Below, piece after piece: positions 1 through 5,906 of a DNA stretch of 7,707 nt. A program made the position numbers and the translations under genes. Numbering within the stretch: position 1 is the stretch's first letter; each line of letters opens with the position of its first letter. Source of the DNA: Acidimicrobiaceae bacterium (GTDB lineage Bacteria > Actinomycetota > Acidimicrobiia > Acidimicrobiales > Ilumatobacteraceae). Under the pieces are notes generated by a model that worked only from the letters and a program-made list of their open reading frames with translations, ran no database searches and had not been told where the DNA came from. The stretch lies in contig DMQJ01000496.1 in assembly GCA_003455715.1 (NCBI GenBank), positions 1 through 7,707 of the forward strand. The letters run 5' to 3'.

Positions 1-318
1 GACTACCGCCGCCTCGGAGCGTTGGCCGGCGGCACCGAGGGCGGTATCACCACCGGTGAACTGCTCGTGGTGCGCGCGGCCATGAAGCCACTCGCCACGC
101 TCAACCGTCCCACACTGCAGACGGTCGATGTGGTCACCAAGGAAGCCACCGTGAGCTTCAAGGAACGCACCGACGTCACCGCGGTGCCTGCGTGCGGCGT
201 GGTCGCCGAAACGATGGTGGCGTTGGTGCTCGCCGCAGAAGCGCAGCGCAAGTTCGGTGGCGACAGCGTCGGCGAGTTCGTCCGCAACGCCGAGGCGTTC
301 AAGGCCACCCTTCCGTGA
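1..318 (+). CDS. aroC: Chorismate synthase, C-terminal part (5' end outside window)
   Basis: Chorismate synthase converts 5-enolpyruvylshikimate-3-phosphate to chorismate, the last step of the shikimate pathway, and needs reduced FMN. Reading frame 1 is open from the first base and gives 105 C-terminal residues before TGA at 316-318. The family signature [12 protein letters not shown] is at visible residues 9-20, followed by RAAMKP (25-30). The conserved [16 protein letters not shown] block is at 55-70 and the usual KFGGDS near the C-terminus at 84-89. In homologues this part helps build the FMN/substrate pocket; the catalytic N-terminal histidines lie outside the window. aroK starts 13 bp downstream on the same strand, so the two are probably cotranscribed. 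The identification is secure; only the missing 5' end limits it. Confidence 0.96.
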   Translation, partial: DYRRLGALAGGTEGGITTGELLVVRAAMKPLATLNRPTLQTVDVVTKEATVSFKERTDVTAVPACGVVAETMVALVLAAEAQRKFGGDSVGEFVRNAEAFKATLP

Positions 319-331
319 CGGTGCGCGGCCG

Positions 332-844
332 ATGATCCGCCCCGACCAACACCTGGTGCTCGTCGGCATGATGGGCAGTGGCAAGAGCACCGCCGCCAGG
401 GTGCTCGCCGATCGGCTCGGTCGCACGGCCCTCGACACCGACCAGGCCATCGAGCAACGCACGGGGCGTACGGTGCGCGAGATCTTTGCCAGCGACGGCG
501 AGGATGCCTTCCGAGCGATCGAGTCGGAGGTGTTGGCAGAGGCGCTCGCCTCTCCGCTGTCATTGGTGATTGCCACCGGTGGGGGCATGGTGCTGGCGGA
601 ACGCAATCGAAGAGCGATGCGCGCAGCCAACGCTCGGGTGGTGTGGTTGTGCGCCGACCCTGCAACCACACTGCTCGACCGTGTGCGCAACGGCATGCAC
701 CGTCCCCTGCTCGACGACGATCCGGAGGGGACGTTGCGGCGCATGTTCGAGGAGCGGGAGGCGCTCTATCGGGAGGTTGCCGACGCCATCGTGTTGGTCG
801 ACCACCGTTCCGTCAGCGAGGTAGTGGAGGCCGTGCTGCGATGA
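332..844 (+). CDS. aroK: Shikimate kinase
   Basis: The enzyme phosphorylates the 3-hydroxyl of shikimate using ATP, in the cytoplasm. The product is 170 residues, the normal family length. The Walker A loop GMMGSGKST is at residues 12-20. The shikimate-binding DTD is at 35-37, with the usual FRAIE arginine R61. The GGG loop is at 83-85, and the lid contains R117 and HRPLL (123-127). The C-terminal arginine is in EEREALY (R142). ATG at 332 is chosen because it puts the P-loop strand at the expected distance from the N-terminus; in-frame codons further upstream would lie inside aroC. No convincing Shine-Dalgarno precedes it, so it may be translated by coupling from aroC. Its TGA overlaps the aroB ATG (ATGA). 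Confidence 0.96.
   Translation: MIRPDQHLVLVGMMGSGKSTAARVLADRLGRTALDTDQAIEQRTGRTVREIFASDGEDAFRAIESEVLAEALASPLSLVIATGGGMVLAERNRRAMRAANARVVWLCADPATTLLDRVRNGMHRPLLDDDPEGTLRRMFEEREALYREVADAIVLVDHRSVSEVVEAVLR
826..830 (+). promoter_or_regulatory. Shine-Dalgarno of aroB inside aroK
   Basis: GGAGG lies 10 nt before the ATG at 841, inside the 3' end of aroK. It supports the aroB start and coupled translation across the ATGA overlap. The spacing is slightly long. Confidence 0.5.
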
Positions 845-1863
845 TCACCGTCCGAGTCCCTCTTGGCGACCGCTCCTACGACGTGTTGGTGGGTCACGGC
901 GTGCGCAGCGAACTGGCTGCGCTGCTGCCCGTGTCGGCGCGGCGGGCAGCCATCGTCACCCAGGCTGGCATCCCGTTCTCCGTCGATCCGGGCATTCCCT
1001 TCGAGGTGTTCGAGATCGGCGACGGCGAGGACTACAAGTCGCTCGCCACGATCGAGTCGCTGTGCCGGGGGTTTGCCCGTATGGGCCTCACACGCAGCGA
1101 CGTCGTCATCGGTGTGGGCGGTGGCATGGTGACCGATGTGGCCGGGTTCGCTGCCGCGTCATGGCATCGCGGCATCCCCGTGGTGCACGTCAGCACCACG
1201 CTGGTGGGCATGGTCGACGCGGCGATCGGCGGCAAGACGGGCGTCAACCTTCCGGTCGTCGATGGGGTGGGGGGCAAGAACCTCGTCGGTGCGTTCTGGC
1301 AGCCGAGCGGGGTGCTCTGCGACCTCGATGCGCTCGCAACGCTCCCGCCGCGAGAGGTGCGATGCGGTCGGGGCGAAATCGCCAAGTACCACTTCCTCAC
1401 GGGCGACGACCTGTTGGCCATGGGCGAGGAAGAGCGTGTGGCCCGATGCGTGCAGATCAAGGCCGACATCGTGGCAAGCGACGAGCGCGAAGGCGGCCGT
1501 CGCGCACTGCTGAACTACGGCCACACCTTGGCCCACGCGCTGGAGATCGCCACCGACCACTCCTTGGCCCACGGCGAAGCGGTGGCGATCGGGCTCATCT
1601 ATGCCGCCCACCTTGCGCGGCATCTGGGTCGCATCGACGACGCCCGGGTGCAGCAGCACTACGAGGTCGTGGGTGGCGCCTACGAACTGGACACCTCGTT
1701 GCCTCCCGGTCTGTCGGCCGACGAGTTGCTGGCCTTGATGGGCCGAGACAAGAAGGTGTTGGGCGATCAACTCACCTTCGTGCTCGATGGCGCCCATGGC
1801 GTGGAAGTGGTGCCAGGTGTGAGCCGTAACGACGCCTTGGCCGCCCTCCATTCCATGGCCTGA
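841..1863 (+). CDS. aroB: 3-dehydroquinate synthase
   Basis: AroB converts DAHP to 3-dehydroquinate, the second shikimate-pathway step, using NAD+ and a divalent metal. The 340-residue product is slightly shorter than the usual ~360. The NAD-binding GVGGGMVTD is at residues 91-99, GGKTGVN at 130-136 and GGKNLVGAFWQP at 144-155. Likely metal ligands are E179 in RGEIAKY, H228 in NYGHTLAHALE and H244 in HGEAVAIG. K132, K146, K182 and R221 match conserved active-site positions. The start overlaps the aroK stop by 4 nt, and a GGAGG lies 10 nt upstream. An oddity is that the segment between NLP (136-138) and GKN (145-147) is about five residues longer than the NLPEGKN-type form I expect. The gene converges on the hydrolase gene with 3 bp between stops. 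Confidence 0.96.
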   Translation: MITVRVPLGDRSYDVLVGHGVRSELAALLPVSARRAAIVTQAGIPFSVDPGIPFEVFEIGDGEDYKSLATIESLCRGFARMGLTRSDVVIGVGGGMVTDVAGFAAASWHRGIPVVHVSTTLVGMVDAAIGGKTGVNLPVVDGVGGKNLVGAFWQPSGVLCDLDALATLPPREVRCGRGEIAKYHFLTGDDLLAMGEEERVARCVQIKADIVASDEREGGRRALLNYGHTLAHALEIATDHSLAHGEAVAIGLIYAAHLARHLGRIDDARVQQHYEVVGGAYELDTSLPPGLSADELLALMGRDKKVLGDQLTFVLDGAHGVEVVPGVSRNDALAALHSMA

Positions 1864-1874
1864 ACGTCAGGCCA
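1856..1874. terminator. Small perfect hairpin carrying both convergent stop codons
   Basis: TGGCCTGA (1856-1863) and TCAGGCCA (1867-1874) form a perfect 8-bp stem around the 3-nt loop ACG. The aroB TGA is the end of the left arm, and the hydrolase stop (TCA on the plus strand) is the start of the right arm. It is symmetric, so it would fold in transcripts from either side. No T-tract follows on either strand, so if it terminates it would be of the U-less type often proposed in actinobacteria. The stem is short and termination is an inference. Confidence 0.45.
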
Positions 1875-2712
1875 GGCTGCTCAGGAACGTGGTGAGGTGG
1901 GTGAGGAAGGCGTCGCGCTGTGCCTTCTCGTCGTGGATGAGGTGGCCGGCGCCGGGGAGCGCGACCACCGTCGCGGAGGGGTTCACTTCGGCGAATCGGG
2001 CGGAGTCGGTGGCGCGGGTGACCGCGTCGCGAGCCGAAGGATCGGCGGCGATGAGCAGCGCCGGAACGGTGAGCGCCAGGTCGGGGTTGTAGGCCGGCGG
2101 CATCGGCGCGCCGCTGAGCACCAGGTCGAGGACGGACGCGTCGACGTGCAGCATGCCCGCCGCCATTGAGGCCAGGCCATCGGGGTGCAGTAACTCGCCG
2201 AACGTCGGGCCGGAGGCGCTGGGAGCGTTGGCCAGGATGCCCGCGAGCACGTCTTCGGGCACCTGTTGGGCCTGCATCACCGGGATCGACTCGCGCATCA
2301 GTCGGAACCCGTCGAGCAACGCGTTTCCTTCCAGCGACCGCGCTGCGGCCGGGATGGGCGGGTCTTCCATCACGAGCGCTCGGACCGACTCCGGATGGCG
2401 CTGCGCGAGGGTGACACCGGTGCCGCCTCCGAGCGAGTGGCCAACGACGATGCACGGCGCACCGGCCGCCTGCACTGCTGCCGCAGCGTCGCTCACGTAG
2501 CCGTCGATGTGGTACTCGCCGGGCGCCCGATCCGAGCGACCGTGGCCGCGGAAGTCGAGCCGCAGTACACGGTAGGTGGGCGCGAGGTGGGGCACCAGCC
2601 AGTCCCAGGTGCGCACGCTCGAGGTGATGCCGTGCAGCAGCAGTACCGGCGGTGCACTGTCGGGGCCGTCGATGGTGAGGTGCAGGGTGAGGTCGCCGTT
2701 GCGGATCTCCAT
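1867..2712 (-). CDS. Alpha/beta-fold hydrolase, substrate unknown
   Basis: This is a single-domain alpha/beta hydrolase of 281 residues with no signal peptide or membrane segment, so probably cytoplasmic. The oxyanion-hole LLLHGI is at residues 24-29, RLDFRGHGRSD at 51-61, and the nucleophile elbow GHSLGGG at 91-97 with Ser93. The acid is probably D224 in IAADPS, although D117 in MEDPP is an alternative, and the catalytic histidine is H257 in GAGHLIH. Residues about 120-210 form a helical cap. The start at 2712 gives MEIRNGDL, directly preceding the first strand. An upstream extension to 2886 is open, but it would read through the divergent spacer and into the acetyltransferase gene, giving a low-complexity Arg/Pro-rich leader. 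No Shine-Dalgarno is seen; a -10-like TACGCT lies 7 nt upstream, suggesting a leaderless transcript. Epoxide hydrolase, esterase or C-C hydrolase cannot be told apart here. Confidence 0.88.
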   Translation of the reverse strand: MEIRNGDLTLHLTIDGPDSAPPVLLLHGITSSVRTWDWLVPHLAPTYRVLRLDFRGHGRSDRAPGEYHIDGYVSDAAAAVQAAGAPCIVVGHSLGGGTGVTLAQRHPESVRALVMEDPPIPAAARSLEGNALLDGFRLMRESIPVMQAQQVPEDVLAGILANAPSASGPTFGELLHPDGLASMAAGMLHVDASVLDLVLSGAPMPPAYNPDLALTVPALLIAADPSARDAVTRATDSARFAEVNPSATVVALPGAGHLIHDEKAQRDAFLTHLTTFLSSLA

Positions 2713-2719
2713 GCGCCGC

Positions 2720-2725
2720 AGCGTA
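2720..2725 (-). promoter_or_regulatory. Candidate -10 element of the hydrolase gene (leaderless type)
   Basis: Read on the minus strand this is TACGCT, matching the actinobacterial TANNNT pattern, and it ends 7 nt before the ATG at 2712. That spacing would place the transcription start at or next to the start codon, consistent with the absence of a Shine-Dalgarno. No good -35 is visible at 16-18 bp. That position falls inside the left arm of the neighbouring inverted repeat. Confidence 0.4.
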
Positions 2726-2733
2726 CGCGCTCG

Positions 2734-2801
2734 CCCCACCCAACTTCGGCGCTGAGACCGCACGTGGGGCTGCCTCAGCGCCGACATTGGTGGTGGTGGG
2801 G
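2734..2801. repeat. Long imperfect inverted repeat in the divergent spacer
   Basis: The core arms are 2740-2756 (CCAACTTCGGCGCTGAG) and 2774-2790 (CTCAGCGCCGACATTGG). They are 17 nt each and complementary except at two adjacent positions, with an unbroken 11-bp inner stem (2746-2756 with 2774-2784). A 17-nt spacer (2757-2773) separates them. Outside the core, CCCCACC (2734-2740) can also pair with GGTGGGG (2795-2801) if a few bases bulge. The element sits between the two divergent start codons, with arm centres 34 bp apart. It could be an operator pair, an RNA hairpin or an intergenic repeat family member; the sequence alone does not decide. No other copy of the core is seen in this window. 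Confidence 0.7.
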
Positions 2802-2815
2802 GGTTGGAGAGGGGG
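2789..2815 (+). other. G-rich tract upstream of the acetyltransferase start
   Basis: The plus strand carries successive G runs: GG at 2789, 2792, 2795 and 2806, six Gs at 2798-2803 and five at 2811-2815. The first part is a short TGG repeat. A two-layer G-quadruplex is conceivable. The later GGAG/GAGG could serve as a poorly spaced ribosome binding site (about 15 nt from GTG 2828). Any function is inference. Confidence 0.35.
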
Positions 2816-2821
2816 CACACT
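2816..2821 (+). promoter_or_regulatory. Candidate -10 element of the acetyltransferase/aroQ operon
   Basis: CACACT keeps the A at position 2 and T at position 6 of TANNNT and ends 6 nt before the GTG at 2828, a leaderless arrangement. No recognisable -35 is found at proper spacing. It is a weak match, supported mostly by position. Confidence 0.3.
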
Positions 2822-2827
2822 GGCACG

Positions 2828-3400
2828 GTGACCCCCGAAGTGCGCACCGAACGGCTCCTGCTGCGCGGCTGGCAGGAGACCGACAAGCCTGCCTATGCCA
2901 GCCTCAACGGCGACCCCGAGGTGATGCGCCACTTCCCGACCCCGCTCACGGTCGAGCAGAGCGACGAGATGGTCGACCGCATGCGCGGCCACTGGGCCTC
3001 CCACGGGTTCGGGTTGTGGGCCGTGGAGCGGCTCGACACCGGTCAGTTCATCGGGTTCACAGGCCTTGCCATGCCAGGGTGGTCGAACGTGCCCCTGGTG
3101 GAGGTCGGCTGGCGGCTCAGCCGCGAACACTGGGGTCTCGGGTTTGCTCCCGAGGCCGCGAGAGCGTCGCTGGCGTTCGGGTTCGAGCACGTGGCACTGC
3201 CCGCCGACGAGATCGTGAGCTTCACCACCACGAAGAACTTCAAGTCGCAGCGGGTGATGCAGAAGATCGGCATGCGGCACGACCCCACCCGCGACTTCGA
3301 CCATCCGCTGTTGCCGCACTGGCACGAGAAGGCTCACGTGTTCTACGTGATCGACCGCGAGATGTGGCGGGTGCAGCAGGGGAGTGGCGTGGCACGATAG
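2828..3400 (+). CDS. GNAT-family N-acetyltransferase, RimJ/RimL-like
   Basis: The product has 190 residues and the fold of the Acetyltransf_3 group, which transfers acetyl from acetyl-CoA to an amine such as a protein N-terminus, an antibiotic or a small metabolite. The N-terminal strand TERLLLRGWQETD is at residues 7-19, followed by the DPEVMRHFP element (29-37). The beta-strand pair is LWAVERLDTGQFIGFTGL (63-80). The acetyl-CoA motif A region is EVGWRLSREHWGLGFAPEA (92-110), with WGLGFA in the place of the usual pyrophosphate loop. NFKSQRVMQKIGMR follows, the typical motif B 'N..S..v..K.Gm'. GTG 2828 is preferred because it leaves a family-like short N-terminus; TTG 2804 is possible but would add eight residues. 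The TAG is 4 nt before the aroQ GTG, so the two are almost certainly cotranscribed. The substrate is unknown. Confidence 0.88.
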   Translation: MTPEVRTERLLLRGWQETDKPAYASLNGDPEVMRHFPTPLTVEQSDEMVDRMRGHWASHGFGLWAVERLDTGQFIGFTGLAMPGWSNVPLVEVGWRLSREHWGLGFAPEAARASLAFGFEHVALPADEIVSFTTTKNFKSQRVMQKIGMRHDPTRDFDHPLLPHWHEKAHVFYVIDREMWRVQQGSGVAR

Positions 3401-3404
3401 GCGG

Positions 3405-3845
3405 GTGGCCGTCATCGCATTGCTCCATGGACCCAACCTGAACCTGCTCGGCCAGCGCGAGCCGCACATCTACGGCAGTGCCACGCTCGACGACTATGTC
3501 GCTGTCACGTCGGCGGCTGCCGAACGGCACGGGCACAGCGTGGCCGCCTTCCAGACCAACCATGAGGGACGGCTGGTCGATGCCATTCACGCCGCCCGCG
3601 CCGATGCGGCGGCCATCATCATCAACCCCGGTGCGTTCACCCACTACGCGTGGGCGCTACACGATGCGCTCGCTGCGTTCAACGGGCCGATCATCGAAGT
3701 GCACATCTCCAACCCCAACGCTCGTGAACCGTGGCGGCACACGAGCGTGGTGGCACCGGTGGCCACGGGCAGCATCATGGGCCTGGGCATGCACGGCTAC
3801 GAGTTGGCAGTCGAGGCGGTCGTCCGTCGCCTGGAGGCGCAGTGA
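3405..3845 (+). CDS. aroQ: 3-dehydroquinate dehydratase, type II
   Basis: This enzyme dehydrates 3-dehydroquinate to 3-dehydroshikimate, the third shikimate-pathway step, and forms cytoplasmic dodecamers in known members. The 146-residue product matches the type II length. LLHGPNLNLLGQREP is at residues 6-20, with R18 and the catalytic tyrosine Y23 on the flexible lid (HIYG). NHEGRLVD is at 52-59, INPGAFTHYAWALHDAL at 73-89 with N74, the catalytic H100 in EVHISN, and R111 in PWRHTS. GTG 3405 is chosen because family members begin only a few residues before the HGPN strand; an in-frame GTG at 3384 would lie inside the acetyltransferase gene. No clear Shine-Dalgarno is present. The stop overlaps the pepQ start (GTGA). 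Confidence 0.95.
   Translation: MAVIALLHGPNLNLLGQREPHIYGSATLDDYVAVTSAAAERHGHSVAAFQTNHEGRLVDAIHAARADAAAIIINPGAFTHYAWALHDALAAFNGPIIEVHISNPNAREPWRHTSVVAPVATGSIMGLGMHGYELAVEAVVRRLEAQ
3833..3837 (+). promoter_or_regulatory. Shine-Dalgarno of pepQ inside aroQ
   Basis: GGAGG lies 4 nt upstream of GTG 3842, within the last codons of aroQ. It supports that start over upstream in-frame alternatives. Spacing is somewhat short. Confidence 0.5.
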
Positions 3846-4939
3846 GCGGTGCTCGGATAGATCGGGTGCGGGCCCGTCTCGCTGCCCTAGGGGTCGACGC
3901 GCTGCTCGTCAGCGACCTCACGAACATCCGTTGGCTCACCGGGTTCACCGGCTCCAACGGGTGGGTGGTCGTTGGTCGCGACGCAGTGGCGCTCGTCACC
4001 GACGGTCGGTACGGCGACCAAGCGGCCAAACAACTGGCGGCGTCGGGTGTCGAGGCCAGCGTGCTGGTGGGCGCTACGGGCGCCGAGACGCAGGCGCATC
4101 TGGCGACGCTTTGCGCACCGCACGATCGAGTCGGGTTCGAGGCCGAGCACGTCACCTATGCGCAGCACTCCCGCTGGGTGGAGGTGTTCGACACTGAACT
4201 CTGGCCGGCGCACGGCGTCGTGGAGGCCGAGCGACGCGTGAAAGACTCGGTCGAGATCGAGCTCATGGCGAGGGCATGCGCCATCGCCGACCAGGCACTC
4301 GCTGAGGTGGCCCCGCATCTGGAAGGCCTCACCGAGGCACAGGTACGCAATCGTCTCGAGCTGCGCATGCGCGAACTCGGCGCTACCGGCCCCAGCTACG
4401 ACACCATCGTGGCAACTGGCCCAGTGAACGCCGCCCTACCGCACCATCGCCCTACCGACACCGTCATCGAGGCCGGGCACACGGTCATCATCGACGTCGG
4501 CGCACTCGTGGGCGGCTACCACAGCGACATGACCCGCACGTTTGTCGTCGGCGACCCCACCCCACTACAGGCCGAGTTGTACGAACTGGTGCTGGCCGCG
4601 CAACAGGCTGGCGTCGCGGCCGTGCGGGCGGGCATGAGCGTGAAGGAACTCGATGGGGTGTGCAGGGGCATCATCACCGAGCACGGCTACGGCGACTGGT
4701 TCACCCACGGAACCGGCCACGGGGTGGGCTTGCTCATCCACGAAGACCCGTTCGTGAACCGTGCCGGCGACGCCATCCTGCAGGTCGGAGACGTAGTAAC
4801 CGTGGAACCTGGGGTCTATCGTGAAGGCTTCGGCGGTGTCCGAGTGGAAGACCTGGTGGTCGTCACCGAACACGGATGCCGAGTACTGACCGCCACCCCC
4901 AAGGATTCTCCGTGCCTGCCATCACCACCAACGACCTGA
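3842..4939 (+). CDS. pepQ: M24 family Xaa-Pro aminopeptidase/dipeptidase
   Basis: The 365-residue product has the pita-bread fold of dinuclear metallopeptidases, which cleave the bond before proline in peptides in the cytoplasm. The creatinase-like N-terminal domain spans about residues 1-125, with the usual [13 protein letters not shown] at 28-40 and VTDGRY at 52-57. The catalytic domain follows. Metal ligands are D218 (IDVGA), D229 (HSDMTRTF), H293 (GTGHGVG), E322 (VEPGVY) and E336 (GVRVEDL). The histidine motif ALPHHRPTD is at 198-206. GTG 3842 overlaps the aroQ stop and has a GGAGG before it. The 3' end runs 28 nt into efp, and the last eight residues (CLPSPPTT) include a diproline. Dipeptidase (PepQ) and aminopeptidase (PepP) activity cannot be separated; the symbol follows the conserved actinobacterial position before efp. 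Confidence 0.93.
   Translation: MSGARIDRVRARLAALGVDALLVSDLTNIRWLTGFTGSNGWVVVGRDAVALVTDGRYGDQAAKQLAASGVEASVLVGATGAETQAHLATLCAPHDRVGFEAEHVTYAQHSRWVEVFDTELWPAHGVVEAERRVKDSVEIELMARACAIADQALAEVAPHLEGLTEAQVRNRLELRMRELGATGPSYDTIVATGPVNAALPHHRPTDTVIEAGHTVIIDVGALVGGYHSDMTRTFVVGDPTPLQAELYELVLAAQQAGVAAVRAGMSVKELDGVCRGIITEHGYGDWFTHGTGHGVGLLIHEDPFVNRAGDAILQVGDVVTVEPGVYREGFGGVRVEDLVVVTEHGCRVLTATPKDSPCLPSPPTT
4901..4905 (+). promoter_or_regulatory. Shine-Dalgarno of efp inside pepQ
   Basis: AAGGA lies 6 nt upstream of GTG 4912. It supports this start rather than the in-frame ATG at 4876, which would add a 12-residue extension absent from known EF-P proteins. Confidence 0.6.
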
Positions 4940-5475
4940 AGAACGGCATCACGCTCGAGCTCGACAACGGCCTGTTCCAGGTCGTCGAGTTCCAGCACGT
5001 CAAGCCCGGCAAGGGCGGCGCGTTCGTGCGCACCAAGCTGCGCAACCTGAAGACCGGCAACGTGTTCGACCGCACGTTCAATGCCGGCGTTCGGGTCGAG
5101 CAGGCCGTGCTCGAGAAGAAGGACATGCAGTTCCTCTACCGCGATGGCGACGAGTACGTGTTCATGGACCTCGACAGCTACGAGCAGCAGAACGTGGCCC
5201 CGGTTGCGCTCGGCGACGCGGCCGACTACATGGTCGAGAACTCGGTGGCCATCATCGCGTTCTACAACGACGAGATCGTCACCGTCGAGATCCCGGCCTC
5301 GGTCGAACTCACCATCACCGACACCGAGCCCGGCGTGCAGGGCGACCGCGTCAGTGGTGCCCGCAAGCCGGCCACCCTCGAGACCGGCAAGGTGGTACAG
5401 GTGCCCCTGTTCATCAACCCCGGCGACCGGGTGAAGGTCGACACTCGCTCGGGCGACTACATCACCCGAGTGTGA
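4912..5475 (+). CDS. efp: Translation elongation factor P
   Basis: EF-P binds next to the ribosomal P site and speeds peptide bond formation at consecutive prolines. The product is 187 residues, the family norm. The N-terminal KOW-like domain begins TTNDLKNG (residues 5-12). Its tip loop is KPGKGGAF (31-38), with Lys34 at the position modified in other bacteria. Two OB-like domains follow, ending in the signature [20 protein letters not shown] and then [12 protein letters not shown]. No lysyl-modification gene (epmA/epmB type) or earP is present in this window, so the modification state cannot be inferred. GTG 4912 has an AAGGA at good spacing and overlaps pepQ by 28 nt. The efp stop overlaps the proposed nusB start (GTGA). 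Confidence 0.96.
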   Translation: MPAITTNDLKNGITLELDNGLFQVVEFQHVKPGKGGAFVRTKLRNLKTGNVFDRTFNAGVRVEQAVLEKKDMQFLYRDGDEYVFMDLDSYEQQNVAPVALGDAADYMVENSVAIIAFYNDEIVTVEIPASVELTITDTEPGVQGDRVSGARKPATLETGKVVQVPLFINPGDRVKVDTRSGDYITRV

Positions 5476-5885
5476 GCCTCCACATGCCGATCCACGCCGA
5501 CGACCGCACCGATGCCCGCGAGCGGGCGCTCATCCTCCTCTACGAGGCGGAGTCCAAGCGCGTGTCGCCGTCGGAAGCAATCGAGGCACAGGTGTTGCCC
5601 CCCGACGACCTCACCACGCAATTGGTGCTCGGTGTGGAAACGCACCAGGCGCGCATCGATGAGGCCATCGCGGCCCGAGCGGAAGGCTGGTCCCTGGCTC
5701 GCATGCCGGTGATCGATCGAAACGTGCTGCGCATCGCTGCGTTCGAGTTGTTGGGACGCCCGGATGTGCCGGTGGCCGTGGTGCTCGATGAGGCGGTCGA
5801 ATTGGCGAAGCGATTCAGCACCGACAACTCCGGACGCTTCGTCAACGGTGTGCTTGCGGCCCTGGTGGCCGAATTGCGCGGCTGA
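5472..5885 (+). CDS. nusB: Transcription antitermination factor NusB
   Basis: NusB binds boxA RNA together with ribosomal protein S10 (NusE) and promotes antitermination on rRNA operons. The all-helical product has the family pattern: [14 protein letters not shown] near the N-terminus (first helix), then the central [32 protein letters not shown] and [16 protein letters not shown] toward the C-terminus. From GTG 5472, overlapping the efp stop, it has 137 residues; from the in-frame ATG 5484 it would have 133. Neither start has a convincing Shine-Dalgarno, so the choice is open. I took the first because stop/start overlap is the rule in this operon. It is the last gene of the conserved aroQ-pepQ-efp-nusB block. 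Confidence 0.93.
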   Translation: MSLHMPIHADDRTDARERALILLYEAESKRVSPSEAIEAQVLPPDDLTTQLVLGVETHQARIDEAIAARAEGWSLARMPVIDRNVLRIAAFELLGRPDVPVAVVLDEAVELAKRFSTDNSGRFVNGVLAALVAELRG

Positions 5886-5892
5886 AGCCTGC

Positions 5893-5898
5893 AAGACT
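5893..5898 (+). promoter_or_regulatory. Weak candidate -10 element before the DUF2079 gene
   Basis: AAGACT, preceded by TGC (an extended -10-like TGN), ends 8 nt before GTG 5907. It lies in the 21-bp gap after nusB, where no Shine-Dalgarno is visible, so a leaderless start is possible. It is a poor match to TANNNT; readthrough from nusB is an equally good explanation. Confidence 0.22.
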
Positions 5899-5906
5899 CC
5901 TGCGCC

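Noticed and set aside
3..671. A 222-codon minus-strand open frame
   Set aside because: It lies opposite aroC and aroK, which are unambiguous; no family pattern is seen.
2738..2792. attC-like integron recombination site (left end ACCCAAC fits RYYYAAC)
   Set aside because: The opposite end reads ATTGGTG and lacks the invariant GTT. The hairpin lies 5' of both genes, and no integrase or cassette array is visible.
3386..3404. Sigma-54-like TGGCACG before aroQ
   Set aside because: The GC box at the right spacing (TTGC) is missing, and actinobacteria generally lack sigma-54.
3384..3404. Upstream GTG start for aroQ
   Set aside because: It lies in the acetyltransferase coding sequence, has no usable ribosome binding site and gives a longer N-terminus than type II dehydroquinases have.
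2266..3441. A 391-codon plus-strand open frame
   Set aside because: It is antisense to the hydrolase and out of frame with the acetyltransferase, both of which have clear family motifs. The composition is shadow-like.
1772..3469. A 565-codon open frame on the minus strand
   Set aside because: It crosses the aroB end, the hydrolase gene, the spacer and the acetyltransferase in a different frame. The translation is Arg/Pro/His-rich with no domain pattern, a typical high-GC shadow.
4876..4911. Upstream ATG start for efp
   Set aside because: It would add 12 residues unlike any EF-P N-terminus, while GTG 4912 has AAGGA at good spacing and the standard family start.
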